Shown here: piece after piece, positions 8,840 through 18,300 of the stretch
Layout of the letters: each line of letters opens with the position of its first letter
Position numbering within the stretch: position 1 is the stretch's first letter
Assembly: GCF_014649395.1 (NCBI RefSeq)
Contig: NZ_BMSY01000013.1
Span: forward strand, 1-64,000
Direction of reading: 5' to 3'
DNA from: Streptomyces aureoverticillatus
GTDB lineage: Bacteria > Actinomycetota > Actinomycetes > Streptomycetales > Streptomycetaceae
Length of the DNA stretch: 64,000 bases
The notes under the pieces: model-generated
The model's input: the letters and a program-made list of their open reading frames with translations, nothing else
Told to the model about the DNA's origin: nothing
The model's database searches: none
Made by a program: the position numbers and the translations under genes

Positions 8840-8990
8840 ACGCCGTTCCCTGCCTGGCCACCGCTGTCGCGCCCCGCCCGGCCACCCGCTGTCGCCCACC
8901 GACCACCCGCTGTCCCTCATGGCTGGTATCCCGTGGCACTTGGGGGTGCTGGGTGGGCGGCGTCTTGATGGAACGCTTACGATCCTCTGC

Positions 8991-11039
8991 GTGTCCAAAC
9001 TGACCGACGTGCCCAAACGCATCCTCATCGGGCGCGCACTGCGCAGCGACCGGCTCGGAGAAACGCTCCTGCCGAAGCGCATCGCCCTCCCCGTGTTCGC
9101 GTCCGACCCGCTGTCCTCCGTCGCGTACGCCCCCGGCGAGGTGCTGCTCGTCCTGTCCATCGCGGGCGTGTCGGCGTACCACTTCAGCCCCTGGATCGCC
9201 CTCGCGGTCGTCGTGCTGATGTTCACCGTCGTCGCGTCCTACCGCCAGAACGTGCACGCGTACCCGAGCGGCGGCGGCGACTACGAGGTCGCCAACACCA
9301 ACCTCGGGCCCAAGGCCGGTCTGACCGTCGCGAGCGCGCTGCTCGTCGACTACGTCCTGACCGTCGCCGTGTCGATCTCCTCGGGCATCGAGAACCTGGG
9401 CTCCGCCGTCCCGTTCGTCGTCGAGCACAAGGTGCTGTGCGCGGTCGCGGTCATCCTGCTCCTGACGCTGATGAACCTGCGCGGCGTGAAGGAGTCCGGC
9501 AAGCTCTTCGCGATTCCGACGTACGTCTTCGTGGCCGGCGTGTTCATCATGATCGCGTGGGGCGCCTTCCGGGGCTTCGTCCTCGACGACACCATGAAGG
9601 CCCCGACCGCGGACTACGAGATCAAGGCCGAGCACGAGGGCCTGGCGGGCTTCGCCATGGTATTCCTGCTGTTGCGCGCCTTCTCCTCCGGCTGTGCCGC
9701 GCTCACCGGCGTCGAGGCGATCAGCAACGGCGTCCCGGCCTTCCGCAAGCCGAAGTCCAAGAACGCCGCGACCACGCTGGCCCTGATGGGCGGCCTCGCC
9801 GTCACCATGTTCTGCGGCATCATCGCCCTCGCCATGGCGACCAACGTCCACATGGCCGAGAACCCCGCCAAGGACCTCCTCGACAACGGCGTCGCCCTCG
9901 GCGGCGACTACGTCCAGAACCCGGTGATCTCCCAGGTCGCCGAGGCGGTCTTCGGCGACGGCAGCTTCCTGTTCATCGTCCTCGCCGCGGCCACCGCGCT
10001 GGTCCTGTTCCTCGCCGCCAACACGGCGTACAACGGCTTCCCGCTGCTCGGCTCGATCCTCGCGCAGGACCGCTACCTGCCGCGCCAGCTGCACACGCGC
10101 GGCGACCGCCTCGCGTTCTCCAACGGCATCGTGCTCCTCGCGGGCGCCGCGGCGCTGCTCGTGTGGATCTACGGCGCGGACTCCACCCGCCTGATCCAGC
10201 TCTACATCGTCGGCGTCTTCGTCTCCTTCACGCTCAGCCAGATCGGCATGGTCCGGCACTGGAACCGCCACCTGGCCACGGAGCGCGACCCGGCGAAGCG
10301 GCGCCACATGATCCGCTCCCGCGCGATCAACACCTTCGGCGCCTTCTTCACCGGCCTGGTCCTGATCGTCGTACTCGTCACGAAGTTCACGCACGGCGCG
10401 TGGGTGGCCCTGCTCGGCATGGTCATCTTCTACGCGACGATGAGCGCGATCCGCCGCCACTACGACCGGGTCTCCGAGGAGATCGCGGCGCCCGAGGGCC
10501 CGTCCGACGACAGCGTCCGCCCCTCCCGCGTGCACTCCATCGTCCTCGTCTCCAAGATCCACAAGCCGACGCTGCGGGCGCTCGCGTACGCCAAGCTGAT
10601 GCGCACGGACACCCTGGAGGCGCTGAGCGTCAACGTCGACGCGGCCGAGACCAAGGCCCTGCGCGAGGAGTGGGAGCGGCGCAACATCGGCGTGCCGCTG
10701 AAGGTCCTCGACTCGCCCTACCGCGAGGTCACGCGCCCGGTCATCGACTACGTCAAGTCGCTGCGCCGGGAGAGCCCGCGCGACGCGGTCAGCGTGATCA
10801 TCCCCGAGTACGTCGTGGGGCACTGGTACGAGCACCTGCTGCACAACCAGAGCGCGCTGCGCTTGAAGGGGAGGCTGTTGTTCACCCCGGGCGTGATGGT
10901 CACGTCCGTCCCCTACCAGCTCGAGTCCTCCGAGGCCGCGAAGCGGCGGGCCCGCAGGCGCCAGGAGTGGAACGCGCCGGGGTCGGTGCGGCGGGGGCCG
11001 GTGGAGAAGCGGGCGAAGGAGAGCAGCAAGAAGGGGTGA
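8991..11039 (+). CDS. APC-superfamily permease, KimA/YdaO-like
   Basis: Polytopic membrane transporter (682 aa) with about twelve helices (residues ~30-480) and a cytoplasmic C-terminal domain of ~180 residues. The N-terminal FASDPLSSVAYAPGEVLLVL and the YPSGGGDY motif belong to the APC subgroup that includes the Bacillus K+ importer KimA (YdaO). Potassium import is thus plausible; an amino-acid substrate cannot be excluded. Two TrkA RCK genes and kdpDE lie within 9 kb, which supports the potassium reading. GTG at 8991 is preceded by TACGAT (8978-8983) seven bases upstream and no ribosome site, so the mRNA is probably leaderless. Codon use is normal for the window. Confidence 0.85.
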   Translation: MSKLTDVPKRILIGRALRSDRLGETLLPKRIALPVFASDPLSSVAYAPGEVLLVLSIAGVSAYHFSPWIALAVVVLMFTVVASYRQNVHAYPSGGGDYEVANTNLGPKAGLTVASALLVDYVLTVAVSISSGIENLGSAVPFVVEHKVLCAVAVILLLTLMNLRGVKESGKLFAIPTYVFVAGVFIMIAWGAFRGFVLDDTMKAPTADYEIKAEHEGLAGFAMVFLLLRAFSSGCAALTGVEAISNGVPAFRKPKSKNAATTLALMGGLAVTMFCGIIALAMATNVHMAENPAKDLLDNGVALGGDYVQNPVISQVAEAVFGDGSFLFIVLAAATALVLFLAANTAYNGFPLLGSILAQDRYLPRQLHTRGDRLAFSNGIVLLAGAAALLVWIYGADSTRLIQLYIVGVFVSFTLSQIGMVRHWNRHLATERDPAKRRHMIRSRAINTFGAFFTGLVLIVVLVTKFTHGAWVALLGMVIFYATMSAIRRHYDRVSEEIAAPEGPSDDSVRPSRVHSIVLVSKIHKPTLRALAYAKLMRTDTLEALSVNVDAAETKALREEWERRNIGVPLKVLDSPYREVTRPVIDYVKSLRRESPRDAVSVIIPEYVVGHWYEHLLHNQSALRLKGRLLFTPGVMVTSVPYQLESSEAAKRRARRRQEWNAPGSVRRGPVEKRAKESSKKG

Positions 11040-11273
11040 CGCCGGGGGCGGGCGCGGCGCGGCTCGGGCTTGCCCCGGACACGTGCAGGGTCGCCCTCGG
11101 CGGGCTCAGACGGGTTTCGGCGGGCTCTGGTGACCCTCTGGCGGCCTCTGGCGAGCTCTGGCGGCCGACTGGGCGCCGCGCACGTAGACTGGACGGCTGG
11201 CGTCCGGCGGCTCTCGCGCTCCCGGCCGCCGACCCCCGCCCTTTTCCCCCTTACGTTGTGGAGTCACCCCGCC

Positions 11274-12605
11274 ATGCAGGCTGAACCGAAGAACTCGCTG
11301 GTGGGCCAGGAGTACGAGGTCGAGGTCGGACCGGTCGCGCACGGCGGCCACTGCGTCGCCCGCACGGGGGAGGGGCAGGTCCTCTTCGTACGACACGCGC
11401 TGCCCGGCGAGCGGGTCGTGGCGCGGGTGACGGAGGGCGACGAGGCGTCGCGCTTCCTGCGCGCCGACGCGGTGACGGTCCTCGACGCGTCCAAGGACCG
11501 CGTCGAGGCCCCGTGTCCGTACGCCGGACCGGGCCGCTGCGGCGGCTGCGACTGGCAGCACGCGAAGCCGGGGGCGCAGCGCCGCCTCAAGGGCGAGGTG
11601 ATCGCCGAGCAGTTGAAGCGGCTGGCCGGGCTCACGCCCGAGGAGGCCGGCTGGGACGGCACGGTGATGCCGGCCGAGGGCGACAAGCTGCCCGCCGGTG
11701 AGGTCCCGTCCTGGCGGACCCGCGTGCAGTACGCGGTGGACCCCGACTCCGGCCGGGCGGGCCTGCGCCGGCACCGCTCACACGAGGTGGAGCCGATCGA
11801 CCACTGCATGATCGCGGCGGAGGGCGTCACCGAACTGGGCGTCGAGCAGCGCGACTGGTCGGGCATGGAGTCGGTGGAGGCGATCGCGGCGACGGGTTCT
11901 CAGGACCGCCAAGTGATCCTGACTCCGCGCCCGGGAGCCCGGCTCCCTCTGGTCGAACTCGACAAACCGGTCTCCGTCCTCCGCGTGGAGGAGAAGGACG
12001 GCGGCGTGCACCGCGTCCACGGCCGCCCCTTCGTCCGCGAACGGGCCGACGGGCGCACGTACCGCGTCGGCAACGGCGGCTTCTGGCAGGTGCACCCGAA
12101 GGCGGCGGACACGCTGGTGACGGCGGTCATGCAGGGCCTCCTCCCGCGCAAGGGCGAGACGGCGCTCGACCTCTACTGCGGGGTGGGCCTGTTCGCGGGC
12201 GCCATCGCCGACCGGGTGGGCGAGGAGGGTGCCGTCCTCGGCATCGAGTCCGGCAAGCGCGCCGTCGAGGACGCCCGGCACAACCTCGCCTCCTTCGACC
12301 GCGTCCGCATCGAACAGGGCAAGGTCGAGTCGGTCCTCCCGCGCACCGGCATCACCGAGGTCGACCTCATCGTCCTGGACCCGCCCCGCGCAGGCGCCGG
12401 CAAGCAGACGGTCCACCACCTCGCCGGCCTGGGCGCCCGCCGCATCGCCTACGTGGCCTGCGACCCGGCGGCGCTGGCGCGGGACTTGGGGTATTTCCGG
12501 GAGGGCGGGTACCGGGTGCGGATGCTTCGGGCGTTTGATTTGTTTCCTATGACTCATCATGTGGAGTGTGTGGCTGTGCTTGAGCCTGCGACAAAAGGCA
12601 TCTGA
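11274..12605 (+). CDS. TRAM-domain class I SAM-dependent RNA uracil-C5 methyltransferase
   Basis: RNA m5U methyltransferase of the TrmA/RlmCD family (443 aa) acting on tRNA or 23S rRNA. An N-terminal TRAM domain (VGQEYEVEVGPVAHGGHCVA) is followed by the 4Fe-4S ligands in CPYAGPGRCGGCDWQH, the SAM site LDLYCGVGLFAGAIADRVG, DPPRAGAG, and the catalytic Cys region YVACDPAALARD. A TAGACT hexamer near 11187 could be a -10 box. The gene is intact, but its last ~80 bp switch to A/T-ending codons (TTT GAT TTG TTT CCT), unlike everything upstream. That looks like a 3' end replaced by an integrating element while keeping the reading frame. Confidence 0.93.
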   Translation: MQAEPKNSLVGQEYEVEVGPVAHGGHCVARTGEGQVLFVRHALPGERVVARVTEGDEASRFLRADAVTVLDASKDRVEAPCPYAGPGRCGGCDWQHAKPGAQRRLKGEVIAEQLKRLAGLTPEEAGWDGTVMPAEGDKLPAGEVPSWRTRVQYAVDPDSGRAGLRRHRSHEVEPIDHCMIAAEGVTELGVEQRDWSGMESVEAIAATGSQDRQVILTPRPGARLPLVELDKPVSVLRVEEKDGGVHRVHGRPFVRERADGRTYRVGNGGFWQVHPKAADTLVTAVMQGLLPRKGETALDLYCGVGLFAGAIADRVGEEGAVLGIESGKRAVEDARHNLASFDRVRIEQGKVESVLPRTGITEVDLIVLDPPRAGAGKQTVHHLAGLGARRIAYVACDPAALARDLGYFREGGYRVRMLRAFDLFPMTHHVECVAVLEPATKGI

Positions 12606-12853
12606 CCTACGGCTCTGTGGAGATCATGCTGGATGAAGGGTTCGTGGGTCCGATCATCGCGGGGTGGTGAGAAGCCGCTTTGACGCTTATCCGACGCTGG
12701 TTTTGACGACGTGTCATGCCTGTCGACCTGCTGCTCATGCTCCGGACTCCTCGTTCTCGACTCGTTGTGAAGCAGGGGCGTGCGGCCTCGCGGCTGATGC
12801 CACGGGGCCGCACGGTGGTGGGGGACGCGAGGCCCCTCTTCCCTTCTTCCTTG
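12522..12853. other. Possible integration scar: codon-usage break and geneless segment
   Basis: From about 12522 the methyltransferase codons become A/T-ending, and the shift continues into the next 248 bp. I find no convincing gene at 12606-12853, only short open stretches. It ends at an excisionase-like gene. I infer a former attachment site at the 3' end of the methyltransferase gene. No second copy of the sequence was seen in the window. Confidence 0.45.
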
Positions 12854-13129
12854 TCAGAAGCCGACGCCCGGGCCGTCCGCGCCCAGTTCCAGGTCCATGC
12901 TGTACAGCGGACGGTCCTCGATCCCCAGGGCGCGCATCAGCTCCTTGGTCGGAATCCTGTACCTGCCTCCGACGCGGAGAACGGAGCAGGGGAACTCGTC
13001 CTCGCGGATCAGCCGGTACGCGGTCGTCGAGCCGATCCCGAGCGCTCGGGCCGCCGTCCGCAGGTCCACTGCGACGGGCAGCTCGAACATCTCGGTGAAG
13101 CTGAGTCGGCCCTCTGCTGGGTCCTTCAT
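12854..13129 (-). CDS. Excisionase-like helix-turn-helix protein (HTH_17)
   Basis: 91-aa protein with a MerR/AlpA-like domain: DLRTAARALGIGSTTAYRLI, then DEFPCSVLRVGGRYRIPTKE. This is the recombination-directionality or excisionase fold typical of actinomycete integrative plasmids. ATG at 13129 has GGGGAGGCG just upstream. In intact elements an integrase normally follows on the same strand; here only the geneless 12606-12853 follows, so the gene is probably an orphan remnant. A role as a small DNA-binding regulator of the adjacent PKS operon is an alternative. Confidence 0.75.
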   Translation of the reverse strand: MKDPAEGRLSFTEMFELPVAVDLRTAARALGIGSTTAYRLIREDEFPCSVLRVGGRYRIPTKELMRALGIEDRPLYSMDLELGADGPGVGF

Positions 13130-13276
13130 GCTCGCCTCCCCACAGGGCGGACCGGCCAGGTGCCCGCCCGGCGCCCGGCCTGTCGCTTCTTCTCCCACTG
13201 ACGCGTCGTCACCTCCCGTGCCTGGCAGAGTGCCGAGGTGCTGTTGTGCGGCAGACCCAAGCCGATCCAGGCAGAC

Positions 13277-14500
13277 CTAGACAGTGAGCGGCCCCCGCGG
13301 AGCGACCAGTTCGCGTGTGATGTGTGTGAGGGACGGGCAACCGGTGAGCGTCATGGCCAGGTCCAGGTCGGCGAGGAGGCATCTCAGGACGTGGGCTACG
13401 CCTGGTTGGCCGTCCAGGGACAGGCCGTAGATGTAGGGCCTGCCGTACAGGACGGCGTCGGCGCCCAGGGCCAGGGCCTTGACTATGTCCGTGCCGGTGC
13501 GGATGCCGGAGTCCATCAGGACCGGGACGGCCGGGCCGACGGCGGCGCGTACCGCGGGGAGTGCGTCCAGCGCGGCCACGCCGCCGTCGAGTTGGCGGCC
13601 GCCGTGGTTGGAGACCACCACGCCGTCGGCGCCCGCGGCCAGCGCGCGGCGGGCGTCGTCGGGGTGCTGGATGCCCTTGATGAGGAGGGGCAGGTCCGTC
13701 CATCGGCGCAGCCGCGGCAGGTCGTCCCAGGTGAGTGTTGGGTTGGATGCGATCTTCGCCCAGTGGGCGATGGCCGCCATGTCCCCTGCGTCTTCCGGCA
13801 GTTGGGACCGGAACGCAGGGTCGCTCGTGAAGTTGGCGATGCCCTCGCCGTGTACGAACGGGATGTACGCGGTGTCCAGGTCCGAGGGACGGTAGCCGAA
13901 CGTGGGGTTGTCCACCGTGACCACGATCGCCGTGTACCCCGCCGCCGCGACCCGGCGTACCAAGGACTCGGCCACCGCCGGGTCGTTCGGCCAGTAGAGC
14001 TGGTACCAGCGCGGCTGCGCGCCCGCCGCCTCCGCCACGTCCTCCATGGAGTGCGAGGAGAACGAGGAGAGCACGAACGGCACCCCCACCTCGGCGGCTG
14101 CCCTGACCGAGGCCAGCTCGCCCTCGGGGTGCACCACCGTCTGCGCGGCCACCGGCGCCAGCAGCACCGGCACCTCCAGGCGCCGGCCGAGCAGGGACAC
14201 CGACAGGTCGCGCTCGCCGACGCCCTTCCACATGCGCGGCAGGAGCCGCCACTGGTCGAACGCCTCGCGGTTGGCGCGGCCCGTCGCGCCCGTTCCCGCG
14301 TCGCCCGCCACGTACGCGTACGCGCGGGGCTCCAGCACCGCGCGCGCCGCCTCCTCCAGGGCCGTCAGGTCCGTGGACAGCTTGGGCTTCTCGCCCGCGA
14401 TCCCGGATAGGTAGATCTTCCGGACCAGTTCGGCATGGGCTGCGTGTGGTGCTTGTGGTGCCTGTGGCGCGGGTGTCGCTGCCGTCTCCGCTGTCGTCAT
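13277..14500 (-). CDS. FMN-dependent alpha-hydroxy-acid oxidase, lactate 2-monooxygenase-like
   Basis: TIM-barrel flavoprotein (407 aa) that oxidises 2-hydroxy acids to 2-keto acids or, in the lactate 2-monooxygenase branch, decarboxylates them. Visible sites are LLIKGIQHPDDA (FMN Lys), the catalytic His/Arg motif SNHGGRQLDGG, and the phosphate-binding segment DSGIRTGTDIVKALALGADA with YGRPYIYGL. GYRPSDLDTAYIPF and the FTSDPAFRSQL loop resemble the lactate monooxygenase branch. Its ATG overlaps the stop of the type II thioesterase by 4 bp, so it is the last gene of the PKS operon. That coupling implies it works on the PKS product, perhaps after alpha-hydroxylation by the P450. Confidence 0.85.
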   Translation of the reverse strand: MTTAETAATPAPQAPQAPHAAHAELVRKIYLSGIAGEKPKLSTDLTALEEAARAVLEPRAYAYVAGDAGTGATGRANREAFDQWRLLPRMWKGVGERDLSVSLLGRRLEVPVLLAPVAAQTVVHPEGELASVRAAAEVGVPFVLSSFSSHSMEDVAEAAGAQPRWYQLYWPNDPAVAESLVRRVAAAGYTAIVVTVDNPTFGYRPSDLDTAYIPFVHGEGIANFTSDPAFRSQLPEDAGDMAAIAHWAKIASNPTLTWDDLPRLRRWTDLPLLIKGIQHPDDARRALAAGADGVVVSNHGGRQLDGGVAALDALPAVRAAVGPAVPVLMDSGIRTGTDIVKALALGADAVLYGRPYIYGLSLDGQPGVAHVLRCLLADLDLAMTLTGCPSLTHITRELVAPRGPLTV

Positions 14501-15276
14501 GACGCCCTCGCCGTCTTCTTCAGGTCTTCTCGGATGTACCGGGTGAGCAGCCGCGCCGCCCCCGAGTCCCGTTCGGTCAGGGCGAAGTGGCCGCCGGGCA
14601 GCAGCTCCAGGCCGTACCCGCCACGGGTGTGGCGGGCCCAGCCGGTCATCTGCTCGGCGGTGTTCTTCGGGTCCTCCTCGGCGAGCAGCACCGTGAGGGG
14701 CGCCGCCACCGCCGCGTCGTCCGCGCGGCGGTAGTTGCCGAGCGTCTTGTTGTCGCCGCGCATCAGGCGGACCATCTCCGCGACGGTCCCCGGGTCGTCG
14801 AGGAGCGCCTTCGGTACGCCGCCGAGCCACCGCACATGCTCGACGATCACGTCGTCCCCGCTGTCCTCGGGCGTGCCCGCCTTCCAGTCGGCCGAGGGCG
14901 GCCAGGCCGCCGACGCGAACAGCCGCTCCGGTCCGCTTGGTTGCTTCGAGCCGCCCCGCCGCTCCAGGGCTCGGGCCGCCTCGAAGGCCACCAGGGAGCC
15001 CAGGCTGTGCCCGAGCAGGAACAGCGGTCGGTCGTCGTATCCGGCGAGTGCCTCCACGGCGCCCGCCGCGAGCGTCGTGATGTCGTCCGCGAACGGTTCG
15101 GCGCGCCGGTCCTGGCGTCCCGGGTACTGGACGGCCACCACCTCGATGTCGGCGGGCAGCGCGGCCGACAGTGCCGTGAACGCCATCGCCGCGCCGCCGG
15201 CGTGCGGGAAGCACACCAGGCGGGCCTCGGCGTCCGGCTTCGGATGGAACGTACGTATCCACGTGTTGCGCGTCAT
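14497..15276 (-). CDS. Type II thioesterase
   Basis: Stand-alone alpha/beta-hydrolase (259 aa) of the PKS/NRPS editing thioesterase family. The N-terminal block LVCFPHAGGAAMAF, nucleophile GHSLG (Ser91) and C-terminal His in LLPGGHFALTE make up the expected triad pattern. Such enzymes remove stalled or wrong acyl groups from carrier proteins. The two PKSs here have no integrated TE or reductase domain, so this enzyme may also release the finished chain; that is inference. It starts 47 bp after PKS-2 and is translationally coupled to the oxidase gene. Confidence 0.92.
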   Translation of the reverse strand: MTRNTWIRTFHPKPDAEARLVCFPHAGGAAMAFTALSAALPADIEVVAVQYPGRQDRRAEPFADDITTLAAGAVEALAGYDDRPLFLLGHSLGSLVAFEAARALERRGGSKQPSGPERLFASAAWPPSADWKAGTPEDSGDDVIVEHVRWLGGVPKALLDDPGTVAEMVRLMRGDNKTLGNYRRADDAAVAAPLTVLLAEEDPKNTAEQMTGWARHTRGGYGLELLPGGHFALTERDSGAARLLTRYIREDLKKTARAS

Positions 15277-15322
15277 GCCTTCGGGTCCTGTTCTTCGGGC
15301 TGGGAGCAGTCGTACGAGGGCG

Positions 15323-18300
15323 TCAGGAGCCGAGCTTGGTCAGCAGGTCGCGCAGGCGGTCGCCGACGGTCTCGCGTACGGAGTCGCCGAGACGGGCGTC
15401 GGCGACGGCCGTCTCCAGCCTGGTGAGTTCGTCGAGCACGGCCATGGCCGAATCGGTGTCGGTGTCGGTGTCGGTGTCGATGTCGGCGGCGGCGGAGCTG
15501 TCGTGCTGCTGCTCGGACTTCAGGTGTTCCACGAGTCCGGCCGGGGTCGGCCAGTCGTAGATGAAGGTGGCGGGCAGCTTGACGCCGGTCGCCGCGCCCA
15601 GCCGGTTGCGCAGCTCGACGGCGGTCAGTGAGTCGAAGCCGATCTCGTCGAACGGGCCGTGCGGGTCGACGACCGCGCCCGAGGCGTGGCCGAGGACGGC
15701 CGCGACCTCGTGCAGGACCGTGTCCAGGAGGCGGTCGCCGGTTCCGGCGCCCCCCGGGGCGACGGGGGCCGGGGCGGCGGGCGTGGCCTTCACGTCCGCC
15801 GGTACCAGGCTCCTGAGCAGCGGCGGCACCGCGCCGCCGGTCGCGGCGCTCGCGCGCAGGCCCGCCAGGTCCCAGGCGGCGGCCACGGCCACCGGGCGGT
15901 CCCTGCGGACCGCCGCGTCCAGGAGCTGCAGGCCCTGCTCGGGCGTCATCGGCGCCACACCGGTACGGCCCATGCGGGTGAGGTCGGTGTCGGTCAGGGC
16001 GGCGCCCATGCCCCCGTCGCCGCCCCACAGGCCCCACGCGACACAGACACCGGGCTTGCCGACGGACCGCCGGTACTCGGTCAGGCCGTCGAGGAAGGAG
16101 TTGCCCGCGGCGTATCCGCCCTGCGCCGCGGAGCCCATGATTCCGGCGAGCGACGAGAACAGCACGAACGCGTCCAGGCCATAGGACTCGGTGAGTTCGT
16201 GCAGGTTGAGTGCCGCGTCCACCTTCGGGCGCAGGGTCCGGTCCAGGCTCTCCGGCGTGAGCGCGGCGAGGACGCCGTCGTCCAGGACACCGGCCGCGTG
16301 CACGACGGTGCCGACGCGCACCCCGTCCGCCGCCAGCGTGCCGAGCGCGTCGGCGAGCGCGTCGCGGTCCGCGGCGTCGCAGGCCACCACGCGGACGTCG
16401 GCGCCGAGCGCGCACAGCTCCGCGACGGCCTCTGTGGCCTCCTCGACGGCATCGGTGGCCTCCGCGACGGCATCGGTGGCCCCGGCGGCGTCCTCGCGGG
16501 GCGCGCCGCGGCCCATCAGGACCAGCTGCCGCGCACCGTGCTCCGTCACCAGGTGCCGGGCGACGAGTCGGCCGAGGCGGCCGAGGCCGCCCGTGATGAG
16601 GACGGCGCGGGTGGTGTCCCACGGCTCGTCCGGGTCGACGAGGTCGAGGACGACCTTGCCGATGTGGCGGGCCTCGCTCAGGTAGCGGAACGCCTCCGGG
16701 GCGCGCCGGACGTCCCAGGCGGAGACGGGCGGCGCCTGGAGCGCGCCCTGCTCGAAGAGGTCGAGCAGTTCCAGGAGCATGCCCTGGATGCGGTCGGGGC
16801 CGGGCTCGCGCACGTCGTAGGCCCGGTACGTGACGCCCGGGTACCGCGCCGCCACCTCGGCGGGCTCGCGCCGGTCGGTCTTGCCCATCTCCAGGAACCG
16901 GCCGCCGCGCGGCAGCAGCCGCAGCGACGCGTCGGCGAACTCGCCCGCGAGGGAGTTCAGGACGACGTCGACGCCCTTGCCGCCGGTGGCGGTGCGGAAG
17001 CTCTGCTCGAAGTCGAGCGTCCGGGAGGAGGCGATGCGCTCGTCGGCCACGCCCGCGGCGCGCAGCGCGTGCCACTTGCCCTGGCTCGCCGTCGAGTAGA
17101 CCGTCGCCCCCAGGTGCCGGGCGATCTGCAGGGCCGCGGTGCCGACGCCGCCGGCGCCCGCGTGTACGAGGACCGACTCGCCCGCGCGTACGCGGCCCAG
17201 GTCGACCAGGCCGTAGTACGCGGTCAGGTACGTCACCGGGACCGCGGCGGCCTGGCGGAACGACCAGGCATCGGGGATCGGGCACACCAGGCGGCGGTCG
17301 GCCACCGTGGTCGGACCGACACCGGCGATCAGGCCCATCACGCGGTCGCCCGGCTTCAAGTCCGTGACGCCCGGCCCGACTTCGAGGACGACACCGGCGC
17401 CCTCGCCGCCCTGGCCCTTCTCGGAGGCGTCGGCGTCGACGGAGGCGTGGATCACGCCGAGCGCGAGCAGCGCGTCACGGAAGTTCAGCCCCGCCGCGCG
17501 CAGCCGGATCCGGACCTGGCCCTCCGCGAGCGGGGCCTCGACCTCCGGCCACGGCTCCAGGGACAGGTTCGCGAAGGACGACTTGGCGACGTAGTCGAGA
17601 TACCACGGCACGTCCGCCGGGGCACGCAGCGTGCCCTCCGGCGTCGCCGTCGTCAGCGACGGGCGGTAGGCGGTGCCGCCGCGCAGCGCGAGCTGGCCCT
17701 CGCCGGTGGCGATCGCCGCTTCCAGGGCCGCGCGGGAACCGGCCGTGCCGTCCTCGTCGAGGACGGCGTAGCGGCCCGGGTGCTCGGCCTGCGCGGAGCG
17801 CAGCAGGCCCCACACGGCGCGCAGCGCGAGACGTCCGGTCGGCGCCTCGGCGTCCACGGCGACGGCGCCGCGCGTGAGCACGACGAGCCGGGTCTGGTCC
17901 AACCTCGCGTCTGTGAGGAGGAGTTGAGCGGCCGTCAGGACGTGGCGCAGTGACTCGCGCACCGTCGTGGCGTCCGACATGACGTCGCCGACGTGGGCCG
18001 GGGCCGCGAGCAGGATGACGTCCGGCGCCTCGTCCTCGGCCAGCGCGGCGACGAGGGCGGTCTGGTCCGCGTAGGTGCCTTCGAGGACGCCCGCGAGGGC
18101 CTCGGCGGTCTCGGGAGCCTCGCCGAGCAGCACCCAGCGCTCGGAAGCGGGCGCGGCGGGCAGCTCGGGCAGCTCCTCCCACGACGGCAGGTACAGGCCG
18201 TCGCGGTCGCTCGCCGAACTCCCCGTGGCGGCGGGGCGCAGCGTCAGCGAACCGATGGAGGCCACCGGCTCGCCCGCGCTGTTCGCCACGTCCACGGCGA

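Noticed and set aside
8580..10844. 754-residue minus-strand frame over the MMPL end and APC permease gene
   Set aside because: Asp/Glu/Arg/His-rich shadow of the APC permease gene; no domain.
12606..12853. Short frames such as YGSVEIMLDEGFVGP and a 68-residue minus-strand frame
   Set aside because: Too short, no ribosome site or recognisable domain; might be relics of an integrated element but cannot be supported as genes.
13209..14252. Separate gene opposite or overlapping the FMN oxidase
   Set aside because: Alternative frames are Arg/Gly/Pro-rich shadows; the oxidase frame carries all family motifs.
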